Below, piece by piece: positions 20,298 to 30,546 of a stretch of 64,000 nucleotides of DNA. The notes beneath the pieces are model-generated. The model saw only the letters and a list, made by a program, of their open reading frames with translations, was not told where the DNA came from and did not search any database. Every line of letters starts with the position of its first letter. The stretch's first letter is position 1. Source of the stretch: an uncultured Alphaproteobacteria bacterium. GTDB lineage: Bacteria; Pseudomonadota; Alphaproteobacteria; HIMB59; GCA-002718135. The position numbers were made by a program, and so were the translations under genes. The stretch is taken from positions 22,255 through 86,254 of the forward strand of contig CACKSM010000003.1 in assembly GCA_902602885.1 (NCBI GenBank), read 5' to 3'.

Positions 20298-20654
20298 ATG
20301 TCATTAGGAACAAAAATCTATACTTGGCTTAAGGGAAACTTAGTTGGTAGTGATGAATTAGGAAATAAATATTACTGCAGTTCTAAAGATTCTAAAAATT
20401 TAAAAGCAAAAAGATGGGTGATTTTTAAAGGCGAAATAGAAGCTTCAAATATACCACCACACTGGCATGCCTGGCTTCACAAATCGATTGATAATCCTCC
20501 ACTTGACTATTCGCATAAATATAAATGGCAAAAAAATCATAAACCAAATATGACTGGTACTAGTGATGCATATTTCCCATCATCTCATCCTCTTTCAAAA
20601 AATTATGACCCAGAAAAAAAAGAAGAAGAATATAAATCTTGGACTCCTAATTAG
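20298..20654 (+). CDS. NADH:ubiquinone oxidoreductase 17.2 kDa subunit-like protein (NDUFA12 family)
   Basis: GNLVGSDELGNKYYCSS, RWVIFKGEIEASNIPPHWHAWLH, KPNMTGTSDAYFPSS; start at internal ATG. Confidence 0.9.
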   Translation: MSLGTKIYTWLKGNLVGSDELGNKYYCSSKDSKNLKAKRWVIFKGEIEASNIPPHWHAWLHKSIDNPPLDYSHKYKWQKNHKPNMTGTSDAYFPSSHPLSKNYDPEKKEEEYKSWTPN

Positions 20655-21009
20655 AGTAACATTTTTTTTTCTTCTACCGTTAACTGTTTCTGCTGAGACT
20701 ATTGAAAAAAAATATGCTTCTTTTAAGTTATTAAACAAGACTACTAATAAAGTTTCTACTAAGGATATTTTGGTAAGATCGAAAATATCATGGGAAACTT
20801 TAAATATTGAAGTTTTGTATTGCGGTAGCACTCCTCCAACTGAAATTCCTGAAGACTATGTTTTGATAGATGTATACGATACTATCAATAATGAAAATAC
20901 TAATATTTATAAAGGCTGGATGATTTCTTCTTCCCCCGATGTTACTCCTTTAGAAAATCCTATTTATGATCTTTGGTTAGTTGGTTGTAGTAACGATAAG
21001 ACTTCTTGA
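20605..21009 (+). CDS. DUF2155 domain protein with predicted signal peptide; start uncertain
   Basis: MTQKKKKKNINLGLLIRVTFFFLLPLTVSA resembles a signal peptide; ISWETLNIEVLYCGSTPPTEIPEDYVLIDVYD...YKGWMISSSP...NPIYDLWLVGC. Confidence 0.75.
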   Translation: MTQKKKKKNINLGLLIRVTFFFLLPLTVSAETIEKKYASFKLLNKTTNKVSTKDILVRSKISWETLNIEVLYCGSTPPTEIPEDYVLIDVYDTINNENTNIYKGWMISSSPDVTPLENPIYDLWLVGCSNDKTS

Positions 21010-21617
21010 AAATTATTAACTTCCTTAAAAAAACTTTCAATCTCTAAACTTTCTTTTAGTTTATTTTCATAAATTTCAGTTTCCATCTCATACGCTCCAA
21101 ACTGAACTAAATGAGGATTGAAAAACTGTGAATCTAAAATAGAAAAATTATTTTTTTTTAATATTGCCAATAAATAAAGTAGACAAAACTTACTTGTATT
21201 GGTCTTTAAACTAAACATGCTTTCACCAAAAAAACATGATCCTATATGTAAACCGTATAAACCACCAATCAGATTATCATCTTCATAACATTCTACACTG
21301 TGACATTTACCTATTTTGTGTAATTCAATATATGTATCTAAAATAATTTCATTAATCCAAGTATCTTGATCTTTTCTTTTAATTTCTTTGCATAACTCTA
21401 TAACTTTTGCAAAATTTTGATCAATTTTAAAACTATATTTTGTTTTTTTAAACTCACTAAAAAGTTTCTTTGGATAATGAAAATTTGAAATTGGAATGAT
21501 AAATCTTAATTTGGGTTTATAAAATTTTATTTCTTCAGAATACTTACTATCAGCCATCGGAAAGTAAGCTTTTTTATAAAATTCTATTAAGCTGTTTAAA
21601 TCAATTATTTTACTCAA
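20964..21617 (-). CDS. aat: leucyl/phenylalanyl-tRNA--protein transferase
   Basis: YFPMADS, W.NEIILDTYIELHKIGKCHSVECYEDDNLIGGLYGLHIGSCFFGESMFS, LDSQFFNPHLVQFGA. Confidence 0.92.
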   Translation of the reverse strand: MSKIIDLNSLIEFYKKAYFPMADSKYSEEIKFYKPKLRFIIPISNFHYPKKLFSEFKKTKYSFKIDQNFAKVIELCKEIKRKDQDTWINEIILDTYIELHKIGKCHSVECYEDDNLIGGLYGLHIGSCFFGESMFSLKTNTSKFCLLYLLAILKKNNFSILDSQFFNPHLVQFGAYEMETEIYENKLKESLEIESFFKEVNNFQEVLSLLQPTNQRS

Positions 21618-22941
21618 TTAAATTTGACATAAAATTAATGTTGTAACTTCCTCTTTTAAATTCATCAGTTTGAATAATTTTTTGATGTAGTTGAATATTA
21701 GTATTTATTCCCATAATTACATATTCTTCTAGTGCTCTATTCATTTTTTTTAGAGCTTCTGATCTTGTTGCGCCATAGGTAATTAGCTTACCAATCATGC
21801 TATCATAGTGGGATGGAATTGAGTATCCATCATAAACCGCTGAATCTACTCGAATGCCTAGTCCTCCAGGTTGATGATATTGTGTTATCTTACCAGGTGA
21901 TGGTATAAAACTCTCTGGATGTTCGGCATTAATTCGGCATTCAATTGAACTACCTTTAAGTTTTATATCCTCTTGTTTGATTGTAAGTTTTTCACCATTA
22001 GCAACAAGAATTTGTTCCTTAACAAGATCTATTCCGGTAACCATTTCTGTTACTGGGTGCTCAACTTGTAATCTTGTATTCATTTCCATAAAATAAAATT
22101 CATTATTTTCATATAAAAATTCTAATGTTCCAACTCCTTCATATCTGATTTCTTTCATAGATTTTCTACAAAGTTCGGAAATTTTTTCTCTATTTTCATT
22201 TGTTAAAACTGAACTTGGACTCTCTTCAATAAGTTTTTGATGTTTTCTTTGAATTGAGCAATCTCTTTCTCCAAGAGTAACAACATTTCCAAATGAATCA
22301 CAAAGAACTTGAATTTCGATATGTTTTGGAGATGTTAAAAATTTTTCTAAATAAACATTTTCATCATTAAATGATTTTTTTGCTTCAATTTTTGCTTCAT
22401 TTATAGCTTTATTCAAATCATCTTCTTCTGTGACAATTCTCATTCCTTTTCCACCACCACCACTCGCTGCTTTTACTATAATTGGGTATTTTACTTTTTT
22501 TATAAATTCTTCAATTTTAATTTTATCACTTAAATCATTTATTCCTTTTACTGTGGGCACTCCAGTTTCATCCATTATTTTTTTTGCATCAATTTTGTTA
22601 CCCATCATTTTAATATGTTCTGATTTTGGTCCAATAAATTTAATATTGTGTTCTTCAATAATTTCGGCAAACCTTTGATTTTCACTTAAAAAACCATATC
22701 CAGGATGAATTGCATCTACATCAGTTAATGTTGCAGCAGTTATAATTGCAGGTATGTTTAAATAACTGGATTGTGCAGAAGCTGGTCCAACACAAATACT
22801 TTCATCTGCCATTCTTACATGCATTGCATTTTCATCAACATCAGAGTGAATGGCTACAGTTTTTATTCCTAATTCCCTGCAGGCTCTAAGAACACGTAAA
22901 GCAATTTCACCTCTATTAGCTATCAGTATTTTTTTGAACAT
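21610..22941 (-). CDS. accC: acetyl-CoA carboxylase biotin carboxylase subunit
   Basis: MFKKILIANRGEIALRVLRACRELGIKTVAIHS, HPGYGFLSEN, KAASGGGGKGMRIV, EMNTRLQVEHPVTEMVTGIDLV. Confidence 0.97.
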   Translation of the reverse strand: MFKKILIANRGEIALRVLRACRELGIKTVAIHSDVDENAMHVRMADESICVGPASAQSSYLNIPAIITAATLTDVDAIHPGYGFLSENQRFAEIIEEHNIKFIGPKSEHIKMMGNKIDAKKIMDETGVPTVKGINDLSDKIKIEEFIKKVKYPIIVKAASGGGGKGMRIVTEEDDLNKAINEAKIEAKKSFNDENVYLEKFLTSPKHIEIQVLCDSFGNVVTLGERDCSIQRKHQKLIEESPSSVLTNENREKISELCRKSMKEIRYEGVGTLEFLYENNEFYFMEMNTRLQVEHPVTEMVTGIDLVKEQILVANGEKLTIKQEDIKLKGSSIECRINAEHPESFIPSPGKITQYHQPGGLGIRVDSAVYDGYSIPSHYDSMIGKLITYGATRSEALKKMNRALEEYVIMGINTNIQLHQKIIQTDEFKRGSYNINFMSNLIE

Positions 22942-23387
22942 TATTCAAAAATTATAAGAGTGTCACCATATTCAACGGGCTGGCTATTCAACGCGACTAT
23001 TTTTTTGATAACTCCAGATCTAGGAGCTTTAATTTCATTAAAAGTTTTCATCGCCTCAATTAACAATAAAGTATCACCGGCTTTAACATGTTGACCAACT
23101 TTAATATAAGGCTGCGAATTTGGATCAGCAGAAAGATAAGCTACTCCTACCATTGGAGATTTAACAATATTATCTTCATTTACAACATCATTTTTATTTT
23201 CAACCTCTTTAACTTCAGTATTTTTTTCTATTTTTTGAACGGAAACATTGTTTTCAATGAAGTCATTTGAAGTAATCTCAATTTCATAATCATTTTTTTT
23301 TATTTTTATTTTAGCAACACTATTGATTTTTGATTCTTTAACGATTAACTTTATATTCTCTAAATCTGTTTTATCTATTTTAGTCAT
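22941..23387 (-). CDS. accB: acetyl-CoA carboxylase biotin carboxyl carrier protein
   Basis: Biotinylation motif LLIEAMKTFNEIKAPRSGVIKKI, VKSPMVG. Confidence 0.95.
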   Translation of the reverse strand: MTKIDKTDLENIKLIVKESKINSVAKIKIKKNDYEIEITSNDFIENNVSVQKIEKNTEVKEVENKNDVVNEDNIVKSPMVGVAYLSADPNSQPYIKVGQHVKAGDTLLLIEAMKTFNEIKAPRSGVIKKIVALNSQPVEYGDTLIIFE

Positions 23388-23389
23388 AC

Positions 23390-23827
23390 TTATTTATAAA
23401 TTAATTTGCATAATGCTTCAATTCCTAGAAGATAACTATTTCCACCAAATCCGCATATCAAACCATGCACTCCTTCGGAAGTAATACTTTTTTTTCTATA
23501 ATCCTCTCTTGAATAAATATTTGAAAGATGAATTTCTATCTTGGGCTTATTTATTGCTCTTAATGAATCTAGAATGGCTATTGATGAATGAGTAAATGCT
23601 GCTGGATTGATAATTAGACCATCAAATTTATCATTTACTTCATGAATTTTATCAATTATCTCGCCTTCGTTATTAGATTGGAAAAAAATAATTTCTAAGT
23701 TCTTCTCTATACCTTTTTTTTCACAATCAGATTTAATCTTATCTAAACTGTCTTTGCCATAAATATCATCTTCTCTATTACCTAATAGATTTAGGTTAGG
23801 GCCATTAATAATTATTATTTTTTTCAT
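23390..23827 (-). CDS. aroQ: type II 3-dehydroquinate dehydratase
   Basis: INGPNLNLLGNRE, FFQSNNEGEIIDKIHE, IINPAAFTHSSIAILDSL, IEIHLSNIYSREDYR. Confidence 0.95.
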   Translation of the reverse strand: MKKIIIINGPNLNLLGNREDDIYGKDSLDKIKSDCEKKGIEKNLEIIFFQSNNEGEIIDKIHEVNDKFDGLIINPAAFTHSSIAILDSLRAINKPKIEIHLSNIYSREDYRKKSITSEGVHGLICGFGGNSYLLGIEALCKLIYK

Positions 23828-23828
23828 T

Positions 23829-24887
23829 CTATTTAAAATGCTTACTTAATTTTAAACCTTGGTTCTGATAATTTGATTTAATATCTTTTCCGTATACAAT
23901 ATTACTATTTTTGTTCAACTTTTCATATTTAATTCTAGCTATAGTTTGACCATCTTCTAACAAAAAAGGCACTTCATTTGTTTTTACTTCCAGAACTGCA
24001 TATGATCCTCTACCTAGACCAAAACCAGGATCAAAAAAACCTGCATAATGTGCTCTGAAGTCTCCAATGCCTGTATCGTATGGTATCATTTCTCCAGCTA
24101 AATTTGATGGTATTACTACTTTCTCTTTTGATCTTAAAATATAAAACTTGTTTTTTTCAATTACTAATTTTTTATTGTCTTTTTTAATTATATTCCAAAA
24201 ATCATTTATTTTATGAGATTTAATTTTAGAAAAATTAAGCACTGGAGTATGTTTTTTGGCTACGTAAGCAACTATATTTGATCCAGCTAGTTCAACTGAT
24301 AACTTTAATCCGTTATCAATTTTAACATTGTCTCTAGTTTGATTTGAAATTTTTCGTTTTTTATTCAGGTTAATTAGTTGTTTATCAGTCAAATAATTAT
24401 GATTTTTACTCACAAGTCTCAATTGATTTAAAGAATTATTTTTTTTAAAAGATATATCAAATGATCTTGATGTTATTTCTAAAAAAATCTCACCTTTATA
24501 ATTTTTAGGAATTTTTTCGTATTCTTCTGCATAATCAACAAGTGTTCTGCAAAAAATATCTAATCTCCCGGTGCTACTTTTAGGGTTGCAGTGACCAAAT
24601 ATATTATTTTTCAAGTAAAGACTTTCATTCAGTTTAACAATGTAAGTCTTGTTTTTTCTAAATATAAATTCTTTACTTAGATTTATTTTTTTAATAGCTA
24701 AATCTTTTAATTTATCTCTAACTTTTGAATTATAGGATAAAAAGCTATACTTAATTTCATAGCATTCCTCACTTAATGACAAATCCATGCTTGATGGTTG
24801 TATTTGATTATTTTTAATATTTTCAGTGATTATTAAATTTTTATTAATTAAATTTATATAATCTTGATATACTAGAGATCCACTCAT
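23829..24887 (-). CDS. dcd: 2'-deoxycytidine 5'-triphosphate deaminase, long (duplicated) form
   Basis: QPSSMDLSLSEECYEIKYSFL, CNPKSSTGRLDIFCRTLVDYAEEY, GDFRAHYAGFFDPGFG, AVLEVKTNEVPFLLEDGQTIARIKYEKL. Confidence 0.88.
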   Translation of the reverse strand: MSGSLVYQDYINLINKNLIITENIKNNQIQPSSMDLSLSEECYEIKYSFLSYNSKVRDKLKDLAIKKINLSKEFIFRKNKTYIVKLNESLYLKNNIFGHCNPKSSTGRLDIFCRTLVDYAEEYEKIPKNYKGEIFLEITSRSFDISFKKNNSLNQLRLVSKNHNYLTDKQLINLNKKRKISNQTRDNVKIDNGLKLSVELAGSNIVAYVAKKHTPVLNFSKIKSHKINDFWNIIKKDNKKLVIEKNKFYILRSKEKVVIPSNLAGEMIPYDTGIGDFRAHYAGFFDPGFGLGRGSYAVLEVKTNEVPFLLEDGQTIARIKYEKLNKNSNIVYGKDIKSNYQNQGLKLSKHFK

Positions 24888-26188
24888 TAATTTACATTCT
24901 CAATTATATTAACAAGTTTTAATAAGTCACTATCATTAGTACTTTTAAAATTTTTAATTTCAATATCAACAACTTCTTTTTTTATATCATTAATTGATAA
25001 AAAAAACTTAAAGAAATCCAACCATTCATTTTTATTTAATTTTTGTGCTAGTTCAAAATATTTAAATAGAACATTTTTATTATTGTAAAATTTATATAAA
25101 AGATTTTTATTATTTTGAAAAATTATTTCTGTGTCACTATTAGATAAATTTTTTATTTCTATATTTTCAAATATTCTAATTTGAGCATAATAATTTAAAG
25201 GATATTTTTCTAAATTTTTTTTATAGAATTTTTTAGCTTCTTTAGTATATCCATAAGAGAATAATATATCTGCTTTAGTTTCTAGTAAAAAATTATTATT
25301 ATTGTTTTTGATTATTTCATTTAAATTCTGTAGGGACATTTTTAGATTTCCACTTCTAGCTAATTTAATTGATTCTGCATAAGTTTTAAAAGGTTCATTT
25401 AATTCACTTAAAACTTCCTCATTATCACTATAACCTAAAAATTTTGCTTTTATGTAGTTAAATCTTTTATTATATCTTTCATTAAAATTATTAGTTTTAT
25501 TGTCTTCGAAGTTTTTTATTAATAAAATCCTATCCTCAAAATATGGATGAGTACTAACTCTTTGATCATCTTTTGAAAAACCTTTATTTAATAATTTTTG
25601 CTCTATTGTTTCTAATAATGTTTGAATAGATTTAGAATTAGTTCTAAGTAAACTTAGTGTTTTCAAGGCATATAAATCTGCTTCCATTTCTTGATCTTTA
25701 CTAAAAATAATATATTGATTTGATAAAGCTCCTGAAGTAAGAATATTGCCTTGTAACAATTGAGAATTCTGAGTTAATGCTGATCCAGCTATTACAGATA
25801 AAAGCCCTAACGTATTATATTTTTTAATATTTTCTATTGTTTTTTTTCTAAGTGCAATATGATTGAGATCTATATGGCCAACTTCATGAGCTAATACTGA
25901 CAATAATGCAACATAATCTGAGCAATGAATAATTAAGCCTGAATTAATATGTATTACATTATTAATATCTACAAAAGCATTTATTTCATTACTATTATTT
26001 AATTTAAAATTAATTTTTTTATTTATTTTATTTACTTCAATAATATCTTCAATAATTTCTTTAACAAATTCTTCTGTTTCGTAATCTAGTATTTGTGAAC
26101 TATAACAAATGTTTGAAGAAAAAATAAAAAATAACAAATATATTGATATTTTTTTAAGACCACCATCCAGTTTTTTCTTCATCTTCAT
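24887..26188 (-). CDS. M48 family metalloprotease
   Basis: Signal-like N-terminus; zinc protease motif LAHEVGHIDLNH; EMEADLYALKTL. Confidence 0.88.
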   Translation of the reverse strand: MKMKKKLDGGLKKISIYLLFFIFSSNICYSSQILDYETEEFVKEIIEDIIEVNKINKKINFKLNNSNEINAFVDINNVIHINSGLIIHCSDYVALLSVLAHEVGHIDLNHIALRKKTIENIKKYNTLGLLSVIAGSALTQNSQLLQGNILTSGALSNQYIIFSKDQEMEADLYALKTLSLLRTNSKSIQTLLETIEQKLLNKGFSKDDQRVSTHPYFEDRILLIKNFEDNKTNNFNERYNKRFNYIKAKFLGYSDNEEVLSELNEPFKTYAESIKLARSGNLKMSLQNLNEIIKNNNNNFLLETKADILFSYGYTKEAKKFYKKNLEKYPLNYYAQIRIFENIEIKNLSNSDTEIIFQNNKNLLYKFYNNKNVLFKYFELAQKLNKNEWLDFFKFFLSINDIKKEVVDIEIKNFKSTNDSDLLKLVNIIENVN

Positions 26189-28076
26189 TTATTTCACTCT
26201 CGATTAAATTTAGATCCTTTTCAGTATCAATTTTATTATCTTCTTTTATTTCATTATCATTTAAATCATTTTTCTTAATACTCTTTTTTGTTTTTTTAGT
26301 TTTTATTATTTTCTTTTTTTTAGTAACTTTAGTAGTTTTATTTTTCTTTTTTTCACTTATTTTTTCAGGACCTTTGGAATGATTATTTTCATCAATTTCA
26401 ATTAAAGGATCGTGCAAAGAATATTGTGGATCAAAATAAAAATTGATTTTTGATTCAAATTTATTTTCTAATGAATTTATCTCAATCTTTTTATTATTTA
26501 ATAAATATTCTGCTAATCCACTATTACATTTAACGTTGATTATTGAATTTTTGTTTTCAGAGATTTTTTCTTTAATCACTTTTAATATTTGATCTATTAT
26601 TGAAGAAGAATTTAAAATTAAACCTGATCCTTTACAATAATTACATCTTTCAAAAGATTTATCTATTAAACTGGATCTTAATCTTTGTCTTGATAACTCC
26701 ATTAATCCAAACATACTTATTCTTCCAATTTGAACTCTCGCTCTATCTCTTACAAGGGCAGTTTTTAAACTTTTTTCTACTTTAAAATTATTTCGATAAT
26801 CATCCATATCAATGAAATCTATAACTACTAAGCCTCCGAGATCCCTCAATCTTAGTTGTCTTGCTATCTCTACTGCAGCTTCTAAATTTGTTTTTAATGC
26901 TGTATTTTCAATATTTCTCTCAGAGGTATTTTTACCAGAATTTACATCTACAGCCACTAATGCTTCAGTTGTGTTAATTACAATAGAACCTCCAGATTTT
27001 AATTTTACATTTAGACTAAAAAGATCATTAATTTGAGTTTCAATATTATTGGAAGCAAAAAGTGAGTTTTCATCGGATTTGTATTGTTTTATTTTTTTTA
27101 CAAATGTCGGTGCTAAATTTTTTGTAATTTTTTTAACTTTATCGTATCCATCTTTACCTTCAACTAAAATTTTTTCTACATCTTCACTTAGCATATCTCT
27201 GATTGCTCTTTTTAAAATATTGCCTTCTTCATGAATCATTTCGGGTGCTTCTGATTTTAAAGTAATTTCTCTAATTTTATTCCATTGGCTTACAAGGAAT
27301 GATAGATCTTTTGAAATTTCTTTTTTTGTCCTTCCAATCCCAGCTGTTCTTACAATTACAGACATTTTTTCTGGTATTTCTACTGATGATAAAATCTGCT
27401 TTAATTTTTTTCTTTCTTCTATATCTCCAATTTTTCTTGATATTCCATCACTATTCATACTATTTGGCATTAGGACACAATATCTTCCTGCAAAAGATAA
27501 ATATGTTGTTAGTGCTGCACCTTTTAAACCTCTTTCTTCCTTGTTGATCTGAACAAGTAAAACTTGTTTAGGTCGAATTACATCTTGAATTTTATATTTT
27601 CTAAAAAAATTGAAATATTCTTTTCTTGGACTTAATTTTTTATTTTTTCTTTTTCTTATAGAAATAGTTTTTTCATCTGTGTTGTCTTGTTGTTCTTCAG
27701 ATTTAGTTTCAATATTGTCATTCTCAGATTCATCTAACTCATTATCATTTTCAGAGTTTTGTAAATCATCATCTTCTTTTTCATTATTTATTTTATCGTT
27801 AAGTTCTTTTATTTTTTCTTCATCTACAGCAGGAATCTTAAAATAATCCGGGTGTATTTCTGTAAGTGGTAGGAAACCGTTTCTATTTGCTCCAAAATCA
27901 ACAAATGCCGCTTGAAGAGAGGGTTCTATTCTTGTAATTTTTGCTAGATAAACATCCCCTTTAACTGCATTTTTTTTATTTGTTTCAATTTCAAAATCGT
28001 CAAGTTTACCGTCGTCTGTAACTGCAATTCTTGTTTCAATGTTATTTGTTGTATCGATAAGTATATTTTTTGACAT
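26154..28076 (-). CDS. rne: ribonuclease E/G family protein
   Basis: RNase E/G S1 domain (AFVDFGANRNGFLPLTEI), VDVNSGK, DLGGLVVIDFIDM, FGLMELSRQRLR, CNYCKGSG zinc link; acidic insertion and lysine-rich C-terminus. Confidence 0.93.
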   Translation of the reverse strand: MSKNILIDTTNNIETRIAVTDDGKLDDFEIETNKKNAVKGDVYLAKITRIEPSLQAAFVDFGANRNGFLPLTEIHPDYFKIPAVDEEKIKELNDKINNEKEDDDLQNSENDNELDESENDNIETKSEEQQDNTDEKTISIRKRKNKKLSPRKEYFNFFRKYKIQDVIRPKQVLLVQINKEERGLKGAALTTYLSFAGRYCVLMPNSMNSDGISRKIGDIEERKKLKQILSSVEIPEKMSVIVRTAGIGRTKKEISKDLSFLVSQWNKIREITLKSEAPEMIHEEGNILKRAIRDMLSEDVEKILVEGKDGYDKVKKITKNLAPTFVKKIKQYKSDENSLFASNNIETQINDLFSLNVKLKSGGSIVINTTEALVAVDVNSGKNTSERNIENTALKTNLEAAVEIARQLRLRDLGGLVVIDFIDMDDYRNNFKVEKSLKTALVRDRARVQIGRISMFGLMELSRQRLRSSLIDKSFERCNYCKGSGLILNSSSIIDQILKVIKEKISENKNSIINVKCNSGLAEYLLNNKKIEINSLENKFESKINFYFDPQYSLHDPLIEIDENNHSKGPEKISEKKKNKTTKVTKKKKIIKTKKTKKSIKKNDLNDNEIKEDNKIDTEKDLNLIESEINEDEEKTGWWS

Positions 28077-28185
28077 AATGCCGAAACTCCGTAAAAATTT
28101 TTATATATTAAAGTCATTTTTGAATATCTGTATAATATTTGCCTAATGTCACATTTTTAACTATTTCACAATGTAGTTTATAAAT

Positions 28186-30537
28186 ATGAATAGATTATTT
28201 TCTTATATAAAATTATTGCTAATTTTACTATGCATTTTTGCATTTATATCAATTTCATCAATTTTCTACACACTTTGGCGATACTCACCAGAATTACCAT
28301 CATATAATAGTATCGTAAATTATAAACCAAATTTGTCTTCAAGAATTTATAGTTCAGATGGATTACTATTGAAAAGCTTTTATACGGAAGAAAGAATATT
28401 TATTCCTGAAAGTAGAATACCTCAAACTATCAAATTAGCTTTTTTATCATCTGAGGATAAGAATTTTTATCAACATTATGGCGTTGACTTTATTGCAATA
28501 TTTAGAGCAATTTTTACTAATATCCTGAATACTTATTCTAATAAAAGGGTAGTTGGAGCCTCAACAATTACACAACAAGTAGTTAAAAATCTCTTATTAA
28601 GTAATGAATTAAGTTACTCTAGAAAAATTAAAGAAATTATTTTATCTATTAGAATTGAGAATATATTAGATAAAAATTCTATTTTAGAATTATACTTAAA
28701 TGATATTTATTTAGGATATGGTTCTTATGGAATTGGTACAGCAAGTTTAAACTACTTTAATAAATCTATTTATGATCTAGAACTTCATGAAATAGCTTTC
28801 TTAGCTGCATTACCAAAAGCACCAAATAATTATAACCCAAAAACGAATTATTTAAAAGCCATTGAAAGAAGAAATTGGGTAATTGATAGAATGTATCAAA
28901 ATGGATATATAAAAAAAGAAGATCTAATTTATAAAAATAAACCACTTCAAGTTTTCAAACGTAATGATAGAAAGTTTTTAGATGCAGATTATTTTTATGA
29001 AGAAATTAGAAAAGAACTATATTTAAAATTTGGAAAAGAAAAACTTTATTCAGATGGTTTAATAATTAAGACGGCACTTGATTCAGAAATTCAAAAAAAT
29101 GCAAACCTCAGTTTAGTTGAAGGATTAATGGAATACGAAAAAAAACAAGGTTGGCATGGTTTGATTGAAAATACTGATTTTGATAATTTTTTTAAGAATC
29201 AAGATTATTATAAAAAAATAAATCCTTTTTTCCCAAATTGGGAAACTGTTATAATTAATAAAATTTATAATTCTAAAATAGAAGTTTATAATAACTCTAA
29301 AGTAAAATTAATCGTAAATTTAAATAGCCCCAATAATAATTGGCTTTCTAATGAGGACTTCAATGAGGGTGATGTAATTTACATTGAAAGAAATAATAAT
29401 TCTTACAATATAAAACAAGAACCGTTAGTAAATGGTGCAATAATTGTTATGGACCCTCATAATGGAGATATATTAGCTCTTTCTGGAGGATATAGTTTTC
29501 ACAAAAGTGAATTTAATAGAGCCACACAAGCTAAAAGACAGCCTGGATCAGCATTTAAGCCCATTGTTTACTTAACAGCATTGAATGAAGGTTATTCTCC
29601 TTCAACATTAATTCTTGACGCACCTTATGTAGTTGATCAAGGCCCAGGCCTTCCAAAATGGAAACCATCAAATTATACAGATGAATTTTATGGATTAACA
29701 ACAATGAGAACAGGCATTGAAAAATCTAGAAACTTAATGACCGTAAGACTTGCTAATAGAATTGGTATGGACAAAATTTTAAATATGGCTAGTAAATTTA
29801 ATATCAATGAAGGTTTTGATGATAAACTTTCAATGTCACTTGGTTCTGGAGTTATTACTTTAAGAGACCTTACTAATGCTTATGCTATTATTGCCAATGG
29901 AGGTAAAAAAATTGAATCTAAATTTATTACAAGTATTTATAATCGAAATGGAAATAAGATACGTGATACTAGTTTAAAAAAATGTAATGAATGTATTGTT
30001 GACTCATTTACATCAAAAATAAAAATTCCAAATTTAGATGAAGAACAGAGCTTGGTAGTTGATCCACGTTTGGCTTATCAAATTACTTCGATGATGGAAG
30101 GTGTAATCCAAAGAGGTACAGCAAAAAGATTAAAAGATTTAGATGTACCGATAGCTGGCAAGACTGGAACAACAAATCAAAATAAAGATGCCTGGTTTAT
30201 TGGATATACTCCTGATTTAGTCATAGGAGTTTATGTTGGCTATGATCAACCAAAATCTCTTGGATACAAGCAAACTGGTTCTAGTGTAGCTGTTCCTATA
30301 TTTAAAAAGTTTGCTCAAAAAATAAAAATTAATAAAAATAAAAAACCATTTAGAATTCCTTCAGGAATAAGTTTTGTAAGAATTGACCCAAGAAATGGAA
30401 TGATATCAAATAAAGAGGGAAGTATAAGCGAACCTTTCATTTTAGGTTCTGAGCCATATTCTGGGAATATAAACATTATTGATGGATTAGAAAATTTTAA
30501 TAATAATTCCATTTCTGGAACAGGTGGTTTATTATAG
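28186..30537 (+). CDS. mrcA: penicillin-binding protein 1A (transglycosylase/transpeptidase)
   Basis: SSEDKNFYQHYGVDFIAIFRAI, GASTITQQVVKNLLLS, KRQPGSAFKPIVYLTAL (SxxK), GKTGTTNQNKDAWFIGY. Confidence 0.95.
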   Translation: MNRLFSYIKLLLILLCIFAFISISSIFYTLWRYSPELPSYNSIVNYKPNLSSRIYSSDGLLLKSFYTEERIFIPESRIPQTIKLAFLSSEDKNFYQHYGVDFIAIFRAIFTNILNTYSNKRVVGASTITQQVVKNLLLSNELSYSRKIKEIILSIRIENILDKNSILELYLNDIYLGYGSYGIGTASLNYFNKSIYDLELHEIAFLAALPKAPNNYNPKTNYLKAIERRNWVIDRMYQNGYIKKEDLIYKNKPLQVFKRNDRKFLDADYFYEEIRKELYLKFGKEKLYSDGLIIKTALDSEIQKNANLSLVEGLMEYEKKQGWHGLIENTDFDNFFKNQDYYKKINPFFPNWETVIINKIYNSKIEVYNNSKVKLIVNLNSPNNNWLSNEDFNEGDVIYIERNNNSYNIKQEPLVNGAIIVMDPHNGDILALSGGYSFHKSEFNRATQAKRQPGSAFKPIVYLTALNEGYSPSTLILDAPYVVDQGPGLPKWKPSNYTDEFYGLTTMRTGIEKSRNLMTVRLANRIGMDKILNMASKFNINEGFDDKLSMSLGSGVITLRDLTNAYAIIANGGKKIESKFITSIYNRNGNKIRDTSLKKCNECIVDSFTSKIKIPNLDEEQSLVVDPRLAYQITSMMEGVIQRGTAKRLKDLDVPIAGKTGTTNQNKDAWFIGYTPDLVIGVYVGYDQPKSLGYKQTGSSVAVPIFKKFAQKIKINKNKKPFRIPSGISFVRIDPRNGMISNKEGSISEPFILGSEPYSGNINIIDGLENFNNNSISGTGGLL

Positions 30538-30546
30538 TATTCATAT

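Noticed and set aside
26600-27547. Several plus-strand ORFs (26600, 26812, 27049, 27299) across rne
   Set aside because: Shadow ORFs antisense to conserved RNase E motifs.
27610-27846. Ser/Phe-rich plus-strand ORF
   Set aside because: It is the complement of the acidic/lysine-rich low-complexity segment of rne; composition artefact.
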